A stretch of 64,000 bases of DNA from contig NZ_CP014545.1 in NCBI RefSeq assembly GCF_001586275.1, positions 1,390,501-1,454,500 of the forward strand, in the 5' to 3' direction. Below, one piece after another: positions 17,178 to 24,992 of the stretch. Positions within the stretch are counted from its first letter, which is position 1. The number at the start of each line of letters is the position of its first letter. Made by a program: the position numbers and the translations under genes. The notes beneath the pieces were generated by a model. It ran no database searches. It was not told where the DNA came from and saw only the letters and a program-made list of their open reading frames with translations. Source of the stretch: Sphingorhabdus sp. M41 (GTDB lineage: Bacteria > Pseudomonadota > Alphaproteobacteria > Sphingomonadales > Sphingomonadaceae).

Positions 17178-17906
17178 ATGACAAACCCAGATCACAGCAA
17201 TCCCGGTCGATGGACAGCATTTCGCGATCTACTGCTTATCATCTTTACGCTTTTGACAAGCAAATATCTGCTGCTGCAAATTGACGCGATCTGGACTCTT
17301 GCTGGACCGATTTCGCTTCTTCTCGCTTTGGGGGTTGCAACAATCTGTCTTCGCCAAAATGATCAAAGCTGGAGCAGTGTTGGGCTGAAGCGCCCCGAGA
17401 ATATGAAGCTGCTGGCCATGTGGACTATCATTGCGTTGGTCGTGACCATCGGTGTTGGCATATTCGCTGAGTCTTTCATCGTCAGCCTTTTTAGCGCGCC
17501 CGACGAGGCCACTCGTGCCATAGATGCAAGATATCAGGGGCGGTTCGACAATCTTCAGGGCAATTTTCCTGTCTTTCTTTTCTGGCTGATGCTCGCTTGG
17601 CTCATCGGAGCGTTCGCCGAGGAGATGCTATTCCGCGGAGCTTTATTTTCGCGTTTTGAGTATTTGTTCACGGGCATACCATTTTCGGCATTTCTTGCCA
17701 TTGTCTGTCAGGCGATCCTGTTTGGGCAAGCTCACTTCTATTATCAGGGTATGGCCGGATGGGTGGCGACCGGAGCCATCGCCATTGCATCCGGACTTCT
17801 GTATCTGGCTTTCAGACGAAACCTGTGGCCGCTCATGCTTTCTCACGGTCTCAGCAATACCATTGGCCTAACCCTGCTATATCTTGGAGTGATGCAGCAA
17901 AACTAA
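17178..17906 (+). CDS. CPBP-family intramembrane metalloprotease (CAAX/Abi)
   Basis: This 242-residue protein has about seven hydrophobic segments. It carries the CPBP catalytic motifs: EExxxR in AEEMLFRGALFSRFEYLF, the FxxxH-type GQAHFYYQG, and HxxxN in LSHGLSNTIG. These form the intramembrane glutamate and histidine site of Rce1-like enzymes. In bacteria such proteins process peptides or confer bacteriocin self-immunity. AGGAA precedes the start at good spacing. The substrate is not evident; the MarR gene upstream is the only context. Confidence 0.9.
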   Translation: MTNPDHSNPGRWTAFRDLLLIIFTLLTSKYLLLQIDAIWTLAGPISLLLALGVATICLRQNDQSWSSVGLKRPENMKLLAMWTIIALVVTIGVGIFAESFIVSLFSAPDEATRAIDARYQGRFDNLQGNFPVFLFWLMLAWLIGAFAEEMLFRGALFSRFEYLFTGIPFSAFLAIVCQAILFGQAHFYYQGMAGWVATGAIAIASGLLYLAFRRNLWPLMLSHGLSNTIGLTLLYLGVMQQN

Positions 17907-18055
17907 CGCACCATATGGTCGCCGCTTTGTGACAAGCCGAATGAGCCCAGTATCTCGAAACCCAAAAAGGCGCGCGGACTATGCGCACTTGGCGATTGCA
18001 GAATCGAAGAAGATTCCAACGCAGAAATCGCGCCTATTATCCATATGTTGAATTG

Positions 18056-18072
18056 TCTCCCGGCTGAGCTAA
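18056..18072 (-). other. tRNA D-arm-like fragment before the queuosine-precursor transporter gene
   Basis: On the minus strand this reads TTAGCTCAGCCGGGAGA, which matches the 5' part and D-arm of many bacterial tRNAs over 17 bases. The rest does not fold into a cloverleaf: no T-arm and no anticodon stem. It ends 9 bp before the start of yhhQ on the other strand. A tRNA relic or chance match are both possible. The remaining 175-bp intergenic region shows nothing else I can name. Confidence 0.35.
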
Positions 18073-18081
18073 GGTCAGCCC

Positions 18082-18813
18082 ATGACCGATAATCCCATAG
18101 TCCGTACTTCCGCTTCCAGCCAGACCGGCCACCGGTTCCGCTATTATGATTTCGTGATGGCGGCTTTCGTGACGGTGCTGCTGCTGTCCAATGTCATTGG
18201 CGCGGCCAAGCCGACTTTCATCATGATCAGCGGTGAGCAGTGGATCTATGGTGCGGGCATATTATTCTTCCCGCTTGGCTATGTGATCGGCGACGTGCTG
18301 ACCGAAGTCTATGGTTATGCGCGGGCACGGCGGGTGATCTGGGCCGGCTTTGCCGCGCTGCTGTTCATGGCCTTCATGAGCTGGGTGGTGGTGTCGCTGC
18401 CGCCGGCCGAGGGCTGGGAAGGGCAGGCCGCCTATGAAAGCGTGTTCGGCCAGGTCCCGCGCATCGTGGCTGCATCGATAGTCGCCTTCTGGGCCGGTGA
18501 ATTTGTGAACAGCTATGTGATGGCGCGAATGAAGGTCTGGACGCAGGGCAAGGCCTTGTGGAGCCGCACCATCGGTTCGACGGTTGTCGGGCAGGGCGTC
18601 GACAGCCTGATCTTCTATCCACTGGCATTCTGGGGGCTGTGGGAGGCTTCGGTGGTGTTTACCGTGATGGTGACAAACTGGGGCCTGAAAGTGCTCTGGG
18701 AGGCTGTGCTGACGCCGGTGACATATCTAGTGGTCGGATGGCTCAAACGGCGCGAAGGTGTCGATATCTATGATGAAGATACCGATTTCACCCCGTTCAG
18801 CACGTCTGCCTAG
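18082..18813 (+). CDS. yhhQ: Queuosine precursor transporter (YhhQ/DUF165)
   Basis: This 243-residue inner-membrane protein has the six-helix pattern of the DUF165/YhhQ family. Diagnostic stretches are LLLSNVIGAAKP, FFPLGYVIGDVLTEVYGYA and the SRTIGSTVVGQGVDSLIFY segment. In E. coli YhhQ imports preQ0/preQ1, precursors of the queuosine base in tRNA anticodons. AAGG lies ten bases before the ATG. The gene is single and overlaps the convergent next gene by four bases. Confidence 0.92.
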   Translation: MTDNPIVRTSASSQTGHRFRYYDFVMAAFVTVLLLSNVIGAAKPTFIMISGEQWIYGAGILFFPLGYVIGDVLTEVYGYARARRVIWAGFAALLFMAFMSWVVVSLPPAEGWEGQAAYESVFGQVPRIVAASIVAFWAGEFVNSYVMARMKVWTQGKALWSRTIGSTVVGQGVDSLIFYPLAFWGLWEASVVFTVMVTNWGLKVLWEAVLTPVTYLVVGWLKRREGVDIYDEDTDFTPFSTSA

Positions 18814-19241
18814 GTGAGAATGCCGTCTTGTTCCGCCTTGCGGGCGTAGAAATATAGCCCGACTGCGCAAATGGGAACCAGAAGGGGCATCACCCACTCG
18901 CCGCCGATCAGGGCATCCGCATATCCGAAAGCCAGAAACAGGCCGCCAAACTGGATCAGCACGGCGACCATCGACAGGAGATATAGTCTGACGGCGAGGC
19001 GCTTTCGCGCTAGCAGCATGATTGAGCCGACAAAGCCGGCGAAGACCGCGATGGCGAATGCGGCGGTCAGCCAGAATGGCTGGCTGAAGAGCAATTCCTG
19101 CTGTTCCGGACGGAGCCCCGCGAAATCCTCTGCGCTCATCATATATTGCTGGAAATAGGCGCCAAGGCCCATGGCGTTCCAGACCAGCGCGACAATGCCG
19201 ATGATCCAGAACCAGACCGGTATTTTCGTTTCTTCCGTCAT
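18810..19241 (-). CDS. Four-helix membrane protein of unknown function
   Basis: This 143-residue protein has four predicted membrane helices, near residues 8-28, 54-77, 84-106 and 114-133. A loop containing MSAEDFAGLRPEQQELL joins the first two. Proteins of this pattern are frequent in sphingomonads and carry no assigned function. It converges with yhhQ and diverges from the peroxiredoxin gene. I cannot assign a role. Confidence 0.75.
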   Translation of the reverse strand: MTEETKIPVWFWIIGIVALVWNAMGLGAYFQQYMMSAEDFAGLRPEQQELLFSQPFWLTAAFAIAVFAGFVGSIMLLARKRLAVRLYLLSMVAVLIQFGGLFLAFGYADALIGGEWVMPLLVPICAVGLYFYARKAEQDGILT

Positions 19242-19360
19242 TTCATCCTCCCCGTGGTTGCGGGATAGTGCAACTCGCGCGGTTCCCGATCAAGAAGAAT
19301 GTCGAACCGGAGCGTGGGGCGGGTTTTCAGTGCTGCAATTTTCTGGAAGCGTCGTGTGAA

Positions 19361-19399
19361 TTCCGCGTGATGCGGAAAATGCCATGCACCAAAGGCATT
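19361..19399. other. Two adjacent 6-bp hairpins in the membrane-protein/peroxiredoxin intergenic region
   Basis: TTCCGC-GTGAT-GCGGAA (19361-19377) is followed directly by AATGCC-N10-GGCATT (19378-19399). They lie in the 271-bp region between the divergent membrane-protein gene and the peroxiredoxin gene. No clear OxyR site was recognised. A possible -10, TAATAA, lies around 19445. Confidence 0.3.
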
Positions 19400-19512
19400 T
19401 GCAGCCGCACAGACTTTGAGTGATTATGTCAATCAGTGGAGTGTAATAAATCAATTTAGCCTATCAATCTTTCGATGCTAGGCGGCCCTCATTCAAACCA
19501 ATGGAGCCCATG

Positions 19513-20064
19513 ATGATCGGTAGAAATATCCCTGAAGTTACCCTGAAAACCCGCGTTCGCGACGAATCGGTCGACGGCGAAAATCCCTTCCGCTGGGAAG
19601 ACGTGAATACCAAAGACCTGTTTTCCGGGAAACGCATTGCTGTTTTCTCCCTGCCGGGCGCATTTACCCCCACCTGCTCGAACGAGCAGTGCCCGGCCTA
19701 CGAACGTCTCTATGAAGAATTCCAGGCGCGCGGCGTTGAAGAAGTCTATTGCATTTCGGTCAATGACGCATTCGTGATGTACCAGTGGGGCAAGTCCCTC
19801 GGTCTGGAAAAAGTGAAGCTGCTGCCGGACGGATCGGGCGACTTTACCCGGCGTATGGGCATGCTGATCAAGAAAAACCATCTCGGTTTTGGTGATCGCA
19901 GCTGGCGCTATTCGATGATTGCCGATGATGGCGTCGTCAGCGCATGGTTCGAAGAGCCCGGTATCAATGACGATGGTGTCGACAACGATCCCTATGTCGA
20001 ATCGACCCCCGAAAAGCTGCTCGAATGGCTGGACAGCGAGGAAGCATCGCGCAAGGCGGCCTAA
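19513..20064 (+). CDS. Peroxiredoxin, Prx5-type
   Basis: The start at 19513 is chosen because GGAG lies six bases upstream; ATGs at 19501 and 19510 are in frame but badly spaced. The 183-residue thioredoxin-fold protein has the peroxidatic site PGAFTPTCSNEQCPAYERL of the Prx5 family. It reduces H2O2 and organic peroxides in the cytoplasm using thiols. A second Cys six residues after the first might act in resolution. It is a monocistron closed by a strong terminator. The trxB gene at 29.8 kb could supply reducing power. Confidence 0.93.
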   Translation: MIGRNIPEVTLKTRVRDESVDGENPFRWEDVNTKDLFSGKRIAVFSLPGAFTPTCSNEQCPAYERLYEEFQARGVEEVYCISVNDAFVMYQWGKSLGLEKVKLLPDGSGDFTRRMGMLIKKNHLGFGDRSWRYSMIADDGVVSAWFEEPGINDDGVDNDPYVESTPEKLLEWLDSEEASRKAA

Positions 20065-20089
20065 GTCCGACGCACAACCCGAGAAAATG

Positions 20090-20119
20090 AACCGCGAGCG
20101 AGAAATTGCTCGCGGTTTT
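20090..20119 (+). terminator. Rho-independent terminator of the peroxiredoxin gene
   Basis: A perfect 10-bp stem, AACCGCGAGC/GCTCGCGGTT, with an 8-nt loop, followed by TTTA. Confidence 0.85.
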
Positions 20120-20142
20120 ACATTGTGCGATAGCATCGGCGC

Positions 20143-20661
20143 ATGGAGCGCCTTAACAAACCAATCATCATGACGGCGGAAATGGGCAAGGCGGACTTCG
20201 CCTGGGCCGATGGCCTCCGCAGACGTCATTTTCCGCCGGAGCGCAATCTGGTGAGAGCCCATATCACATTGTTCCATCATCTGCCGCCGCAGGCACTGGA
20301 TGAAATCAGGTCTGCCGTGATATCACTGACCAGCAGCTTGCCGAAGCCAGAAGCCCGATTATCCGGGCTGATCCATCTTGGACGCGGCGTGGCCTATCAA
20401 CTGCATGCGCCGGAATTGCTGTCCCTGCGGATGGAACTGGCGGACCGGTTCGCCGGATTGCTGGTGGCGCAGGATCAGCAGACGCCCCGGCTGCATGTCA
20501 CGGTGCAGAACAAGGTGATTCCCGGAGAGGCGCAGCGCCTGTTGGAGGAGCTTTCCGACGAATTCGAGCCGCGACCCTTCGCCATCCACGGGATCGGGCT
20601 GCATTATTATCTTGATGGCCCCTGGCAGGACATCGGCAGCTGGCCCTTTCGCGGGCGTTAG
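20143..20661 (+). CDS. 2H phosphoesterase (2'-5' RNA ligase/LigT-like)
   Basis: This 172-residue protein has the two HxT/S motifs that define the 2H family, HITLFHHLP and HVTVQNKV, set about 80 residues apart. Members open cyclic phosphodiesters or join 2'-5' RNA ends. The length is short for ThpR but typical of the sphingomonad branch. Its stop overlaps the stop of the convergent FAD reductase by four bases. The natural substrate is not known. Confidence 0.88.
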   Translation: MERLNKPIIMTAEMGKADFAWADGLRRRHFPPERNLVRAHITLFHHLPPQALDEIRSAVISLTSSLPKPEARLSGLIHLGRGVAYQLHAPELLSLRMELADRFAGLLVAQDQQTPRLHVTVQNKVIPGEAQRLLEELSDEFEPRPFAIHGIGLHYYLDGPWQDIGSWPFRGR

Positions 20662-21893
20662 CGGACTCCGACTTCCTTTATCGGAATCTCCGTATTGACC
20701 AGGTCGTTCTTGTCGAGATTCAATCCCTCGACGACGGCCTTGCGGCCCTGCACATAATCCTTGGTGGCGTTGACGCAATCGAGCGCCACAACCTTGCCGT
20801 CGCGATAATAGATCACCGAAAAACTGCGCGACTCCGGATCGCCGCGAACAACATAGCTGTCATGGCCGGTCGAGAGGCCCACCGTTTGCAGCCTGAGATC
20901 ATATTGGTTCGACCAGAACCACGGCACGGTATCATATTCGGTTTCCTCGCCAAGGATGTCGAGCGCGGCCACTTTCGCCTGGTCATTGGCGTTCTGGACC
21001 GACTCCAGCCGAATCATCGCGCCATCGGCATAGGCATTGCTGTGCGCAGCGCAGTCACCGATCGCATAAACATCTTCCAGACTGGTGCGGCAATGCTGAT
21101 CGACGTCAACGCCATTGCCGGTCGCTGCGCCTGCCGCCACGAGGGGGCCCGTTTCCGGAATAATCCCGATGCCGACCACGAACATGTCCGCCTCCAGCGT
21201 CCGTCCGTCGGTAAGCGTAACGGCGGTGGCAATGCCATCTTCACCAGTTTCAAATCCCGCGACAGTGGCGCCCAATTCAATGGTGACTCCATGACTGCGG
21301 TGCTCGGCTTCAAAGAATCGGGAGAGCGCTTCGCCTGCCACACGGGACAAGACCCGGTCGAGCGATTCGACAATGGTGATCTGCTTGCCCAATTTGGTCA
21401 GAACCGCAGCTGCTTCCAGTCCGATATAGCCGCCGCCGACGACAACGACCTTTTTGACGGTCGGCAGAGCGGCCATGATCTTGTCGACATCGGCGCGGGA
21501 TCGGACAGCGTGAATATTGCGCGCCTGGCTTCCCGGACAATCGAGCATCCGCGGAGAACCGCCTGTTGCCCAGATCAGCTTGCCATAACCAATTTCATCG
21601 TCGGAAGCCAAAATCACTTTCTTGCCGATCGGATCAAGTTTCGACACCCGGCGACCGGTGAGCAAATCAATTTCGCGTTCGACCCAGAAGCTCTCGGGCC
21701 GCAGCAAGATCCGTTCAAACGGCTTTTCCCCGGCGAGATATTCCTTGGACAGCGGGGGCCGTTCGTAGGGTGGATATTTTTCGTTTCCGACCAGGCCGAT
21801 CGAGCCTTCAAACTTTTTCTGACGCAATGCGATGGCCGCTTGCGCGCCCGCATGGCCAGCGCCAACAATCAATATGTCATAAAATGCGTTCAT
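20658..21893 (-). CDS. FAD-dependent NAD(P)H:ferredoxin/rubredoxin reductase-like oxidoreductase
   Basis: The start is placed at 21893, where AAGGGGCAGAT precedes the ATG; an upstream in-frame ATG would add seven residues. The 411-residue protein has an FAD-binding ILIVGAGHAGAQAA near the N-terminus and an NAD-binding VVVGGGYIGLEAA near residue 150. TLEADMFVVGIGIIPET and VYAIGDCAAH complete the FAD site, and the C-terminal reductase domain follows. Enzymes of this branch reduce ferredoxins of oxygenase systems such as P450s. No ferredoxin or P450 gene is nearby, so the partner is unknown. Confidence 0.9.
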   Translation of the reverse strand: MNAFYDILIVGAGHAGAQAAIALRQKKFEGSIGLVGNEKYPPYERPPLSKEYLAGEKPFERILLRPESFWVEREIDLLTGRRVSKLDPIGKKVILASDDEIGYGKLIWATGGSPRMLDCPGSQARNIHAVRSRADVDKIMAALPTVKKVVVVGGGYIGLEAAAVLTKLGKQITIVESLDRVLSRVAGEALSRFFEAEHRSHGVTIELGATVAGFETGEDGIATAVTLTDGRTLEADMFVVGIGIIPETGPLVAAGAATGNGVDVDQHCRTSLEDVYAIGDCAAHSNAYADGAMIRLESVQNANDQAKVAALDILGEETEYDTVPWFWSNQYDLRLQTVGLSTGHDSYVVRGDPESRSFSVIYYRDGKVVALDCVNATKDYVQGRKAVVEGLNLDKNDLVNTEIPIKEVGVR

Positions 21894-22069
21894 ATCTGCC
21901 CCTTGGTGCCACATATCGGCCCGAAAAGCGCTGTTAGCGCGGATCGTATTGGCCGTGCAAGTTTTAGCGTATTTCTCGCTTCAGCTTGTTGACCAGACCG
22001 AAGGCTATGACTATAGCGCCGCCGTCCAGAGAGAGTTTCGTGGCGATTAAATAATCGCCGGGACCCGAT

Positions 22070-22146
22070 GGCGGAGTAGCTCAGGTGGTTAGAGCAGTGG
22101 AATCATAATCCATGTGTCGGGGGTTCGAGTCCCTCCTCCGCTACCA
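22070..22146 (+). tRNA. tRNA-Met, elongator (anticodon CAT)
   Basis: A 77-nt cloverleaf with encoded CCA: acceptor GGCGGAG/CTCCGCT, D-arm TAGCTCAGGTGGTTAGAGC, anticodon loop ATCATAA and T-arm GGGGGTTCGAGTCCC. The GG start with a paired first position argues against an initiator tRNA, and the body differs from the Ile2-type tRNA at 10447. Confidence 0.93.
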
Positions 22147-22537
22147 AAACATTGTTTTGAATGTAGCAATCGAATCGACAAAAATTAACGATTATAAACG
22201 CAGGTCAGCTGCGTTAAATTCGTTAGGGGTTTCCTGCCGATCACCGGTTTTTCAGGGCCTGTGTGGTGTGGATCACAGCGCCTGCTCAGACTCGATATAT
22301 TGATGCCGGATTATTTCTTGATCCTAGATCCCATTTTGGGGTGATGCACCGGGATGAGAGTTGGAATGTAAAAAAAGGTCTGGCCGATCAATTCTTGCAG
22401 GCATATTGTCGCAAGCATGCCGGAGGGATAGTTGGTGGAAGAGGTCAAAGGAAAGTTGAAGTAATTTAGATTTGGCTGGCCACATCGGCTAGAGCTCTGG
22501 GTCTCGGTTCGTCATGGGCATGAAACAGGAGGAATAT
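22147..22537. other. 391-bp non-coding stretch before the first haem-protein gene
   Basis: The tRNA is followed by a weak 6-bp hairpin (CAAAAC-ATT-GTTTTG, 22145-22159) that could stop transcription. Short open frames here lack ribosome sites and family resemblance. The last 15 bases hold the ribosome site AGGAGG (22527-22532) that supports a TTG start at 22538. I see no recognisable regulator site. Confidence 0.5.
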
Positions 22538-23977
22538 TTGAGCAAGGTTCAAACAGCGCTTGCTGTGACTGCCGTTGGAACGATGACTGCAATCGCGATT
22601 GGTGCGTTCGTCATCCACCCAAGTCCGGTCGAAGCCAATGTGGCTTTTGCCAGAAGCACCGGTGCTTCCTGCTCCGAGTGCCATTCCGATGCTTCGGATC
22701 CCATAACGAACGGACTGACCAGTGTCGGTATCGCGTATAGCCAGTGCATCTATAGCTCATCGTCAAGCCAGGGGGATTGCAACAGTCAGGTCCAAAACAG
22801 CCAGCGACCGGGAGGGGTGGCCACTCCGCAGTCGGTACCACTTCCATCATCAGCATATGGAAGTGCTCCGGTGAATGATGATCCGGCGGTATCTCTACCG
22901 AACCCGGACAGTGATGCCGCAAATGGCTCGGGAGGATTTTCCGGTCCCGGTCAGTCGCAAAACCCGCCCCAACCGCCACAAGAACCTGCCGGTACCGGCA
23001 ATCCAGAAGGATCACCTGTTCAGGCAGCGGAAGACAAGGCCTATGTGCCGCCATCGCGAGTAGAACCGCCTTTGCCGCAGTTACCGCCAACCCCGGTTCT
23101 CCTGCAGCAGGATTATCCGGATTGTCGCGAAGATCATCTGCATCTTCCCGACCCTCACGACAAAGCGAAGAATATCAATCAATGTACGACGCGGCTGGAT
23201 AATTATTACAGCAGCGTTTTGACCGACTATCGAAAACGCATGAATCAATATCAGGATGAAATTTCCCGGATTTATACGGATAAAGTGGCAGGAAAAATGG
23301 AATATTCTGCTGCCAGCAGAGACCGGTTCTACAAGGAGATGCGGCAGGAGCATGCAAACTCAGATCCGGACGGAAAAAATATGGCGATCTATCGGGCTGC
23401 AGAGCAACTCTATCATTTGGATCGCAATTACCTGAGCGATCGATATTGCTACAATACCGGATGTGGTGGCTATCCGGTCCCCTCCAATTACGGTTTCCTG
23501 AACATGGAAGGAGGCAGCGGCAACTCCGGCAAACAGGGCAAAACCTCCGGTAAGTCAGGAGGCGACAAGTCCTGTAAAAAATCCAGGGGCCGTGGCCAAT
23601 TGTTGGGCGGCATTTTTGGTGGAGTGGTCGGAGCCGTGGCCGGCCTTGACGATGTCGGCGTGTTGGTCGCCGGTGCCGTCGGTGCGGCGCTTGTTGGTGA
23701 AATCGCCTGCAAGTTGAGTCAGGATGAACAGAAGAAAGCCTCTGAAGCAACTTATGCTGTTGTCCAGCAGGAGACCGTCGGAGCAGTAGCCAATTGGAAA
23801 AGTCCGACCCGTGGCGGTGTGTCAGGGTCTTCTACCGTCACTGCGCTGAACACCGAGCCCAATGGTCGCAAATGCCTCACCATTACCGATGTTGCGATTA
23901 TCGATGGCGAAGAGACGCGCGTTTCCAAGCAAATGTGCCGCGGTGCTGGTCAATCTCAATATTCGATTACGGCTTGA
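22538..23977 (+). CDS. Exported single-haem protein fused to a 17-kDa-surface-antigen-like domain (haem-module paralogue 1)
   Basis: TTG at 22538 is chosen: AGGAGG lies five bases upstream, and from here the Cys/His positions equal those of paralogue 3 exactly. The 479 residues comprise a signal sequence ending VEANVAFA, the haem site CSECH (Cys45, Cys48, His49) and Cys70/Cys81 after a GxxYxxC motif. A Pro/Gln-rich linker runs over about 85-190, and a Tyr-rich helical region over about 190-310. A glycine zipper (GGIFGGVVGAVAG, about 354-390) and a C-terminal domain ending in CLTITDVAIIDGEET and KQMCRG follow; both resemble rickettsial 17-kDa antigen-type lipoproteins. No such fusion is known to me. 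Electron transfer or haem handling at the outer membrane is inference. Confidence 0.8.
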   Translation: MSKVQTALAVTAVGTMTAIAIGAFVIHPSPVEANVAFARSTGASCSECHSDASDPITNGLTSVGIAYSQCIYSSSSSQGDCNSQVQNSQRPGGVATPQSVPLPSSAYGSAPVNDDPAVSLPNPDSDAANGSGGFSGPGQSQNPPQPPQEPAGTGNPEGSPVQAAEDKAYVPPSRVEPPLPQLPPTPVLLQQDYPDCREDHLHLPDPHDKAKNINQCTTRLDNYYSSVLTDYRKRMNQYQDEISRIYTDKVAGKMEYSAASRDRFYKEMRQEHANSDPDGKNMAIYRAAEQLYHLDRNYLSDRYCYNTGCGGYPVPSNYGFLNMEGGSGNSGKQGKTSGKSGGDKSCKKSRGRGQLLGGIFGGVVGAVAGLDDVGVLVAGAVGAALVGEIACKLSQDEQKKASEATYAVVQQETVGAVANWKSPTRGGVSGSSTVTALNTEPNGRKCLTITDVAIIDGEETRVSKQMCRGAGQSQYSITA

Positions 23978-24323
23978 ACATGAAGTTGATCGCGAAACAT
24001 CAAGCTAGTCGGTGTTGGCGGGAAGACTATCGACTTGGTCTGTGAAAGATGTTCTGGCTGATCGCCTCGATCTGAAACGCAACATAATTCGCGCTGTACA
24101 TTATCAGTATCGGTGAAGACTGGATGAGCAGCTTTTGCTTTCAAACGGGACAAGGCATTTGACTTTTGCCTTCATGCTTATAGGCTGAAACCGTTGTTGA
24201 TTATTGATTGTAGAATCAACCGGAGTGGGGGCTCCCGATAAAACTCATCATATAGATGGGACAAAAACCCTGGATCGTAAGGCCTTTTTCGAAAGGTTAC
24301 CAAACGTCTCGGGGGGAACCGGA
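23978..24323. other. 346-bp spacer between haem-module paralogues 1 and 2
   Basis: There is no supported gene. TTGACT near 24158 followed by TATAGG could be part of a promoter for paralogue 2, but the spacing is poor. The in-frame extension of paralogue 2 upstream to 24204 has no signal-peptide character. It is treated as leader. Confidence 0.4.
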
Positions 24324-24950
24324 ATGAAGTTCGGACATAAATTAGCGACGTCCGTCGTAATGAGTTTTTTCGCAATCGCGATTGCCATCAACTATTTCCA
24401 ACCATCCGCGGTCAACGCCACGCCAGCCTATGCGACCGCTACCAGTTCGGGATGTGGAGCGTGTCATGTGGCAGGGGTCACCGCAAGCCGGTCTTCGGTC
24501 AATGGCTTCGGCCAGAGATATGCTCAATGCGGATATCAACTGAACTGTGCTCGGTCTCCGCAACCTCCTCAGGTCGTCCAACGACAAAACCCCTACAGTC
24601 CTCCACCGGGCAATTATGTACCGCCAAACGCTTCCGCGGGTTTCCAGCCTGGAAAAATCTGGCTGGTACAATTGCGCGAGAGCACTGGAAAATCTGCTGA
24701 CGTGATCTGGAAGTTCCGTCCCAATACAAATGTGGTTGATGCCACGATGTATATTGATGGCAAACATCTCGATGATATTTTGACTTATGAAGGATATCGA
24801 AACGGGGCCGTAAGTTTTTTCAGCGCCAAATTGCAGATGCGATATACCGGTATTCCTTCAGCCGACACTAATCACATATTTAACGGAACCGTTGCCGGTG
24901 CCAATTTCGGCCAAGGCGATAGCTGGACCGCATCGATCTGGGAAGATTGA
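24324..24950 (+). CDS. Exported single-haem protein with a conserved C-terminal beta domain (haem-module paralogue 2)
   Basis: The start at 24324 begins a signal sequence like those of its neighbours; the 40 codons upstream do not. The 208 residues have haem site CGACH (Cys44, Cys47, His48) and the GxxYxxC motif GQRYAQC (Cys69), with Cys75 beyond. A short Pro-rich linker (about 78-102) leads to a C-terminal domain of about 100 residues. That domain shares W, RPxTN, DA, Y and YRNG landmarks with paralogue 3. Only one haem site and no clear Met ligand are visible. The function is unknown. Confidence 0.8.
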   Translation: MKFGHKLATSVVMSFFAIAIAINYFQPSAVNATPAYATATSSGCGACHVAGVTASRSSVNGFGQRYAQCGYQLNCARSPQPPQVVQRQNPYSPPPGNYVPPNASAGFQPGKIWLVQLRESTGKSADVIWKFRPNTNVVDATMYIDGKHLDDILTYEGYRNGAVSFFSAKLQMRYTGIPSADTNHIFNGTVAGANFGQGDSWTASIWED

Positions 24951-24992
24951 GCGATGGACCGGAAAATAAGTTTAAGGGAACGGGGAGCGGGC

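Noticed and set aside
18046-18081. Complete tRNA gene on the minus strand
   Set aside because: Only the D-arm region matches; there is no anticodon stem, T-arm or acceptor pairing.
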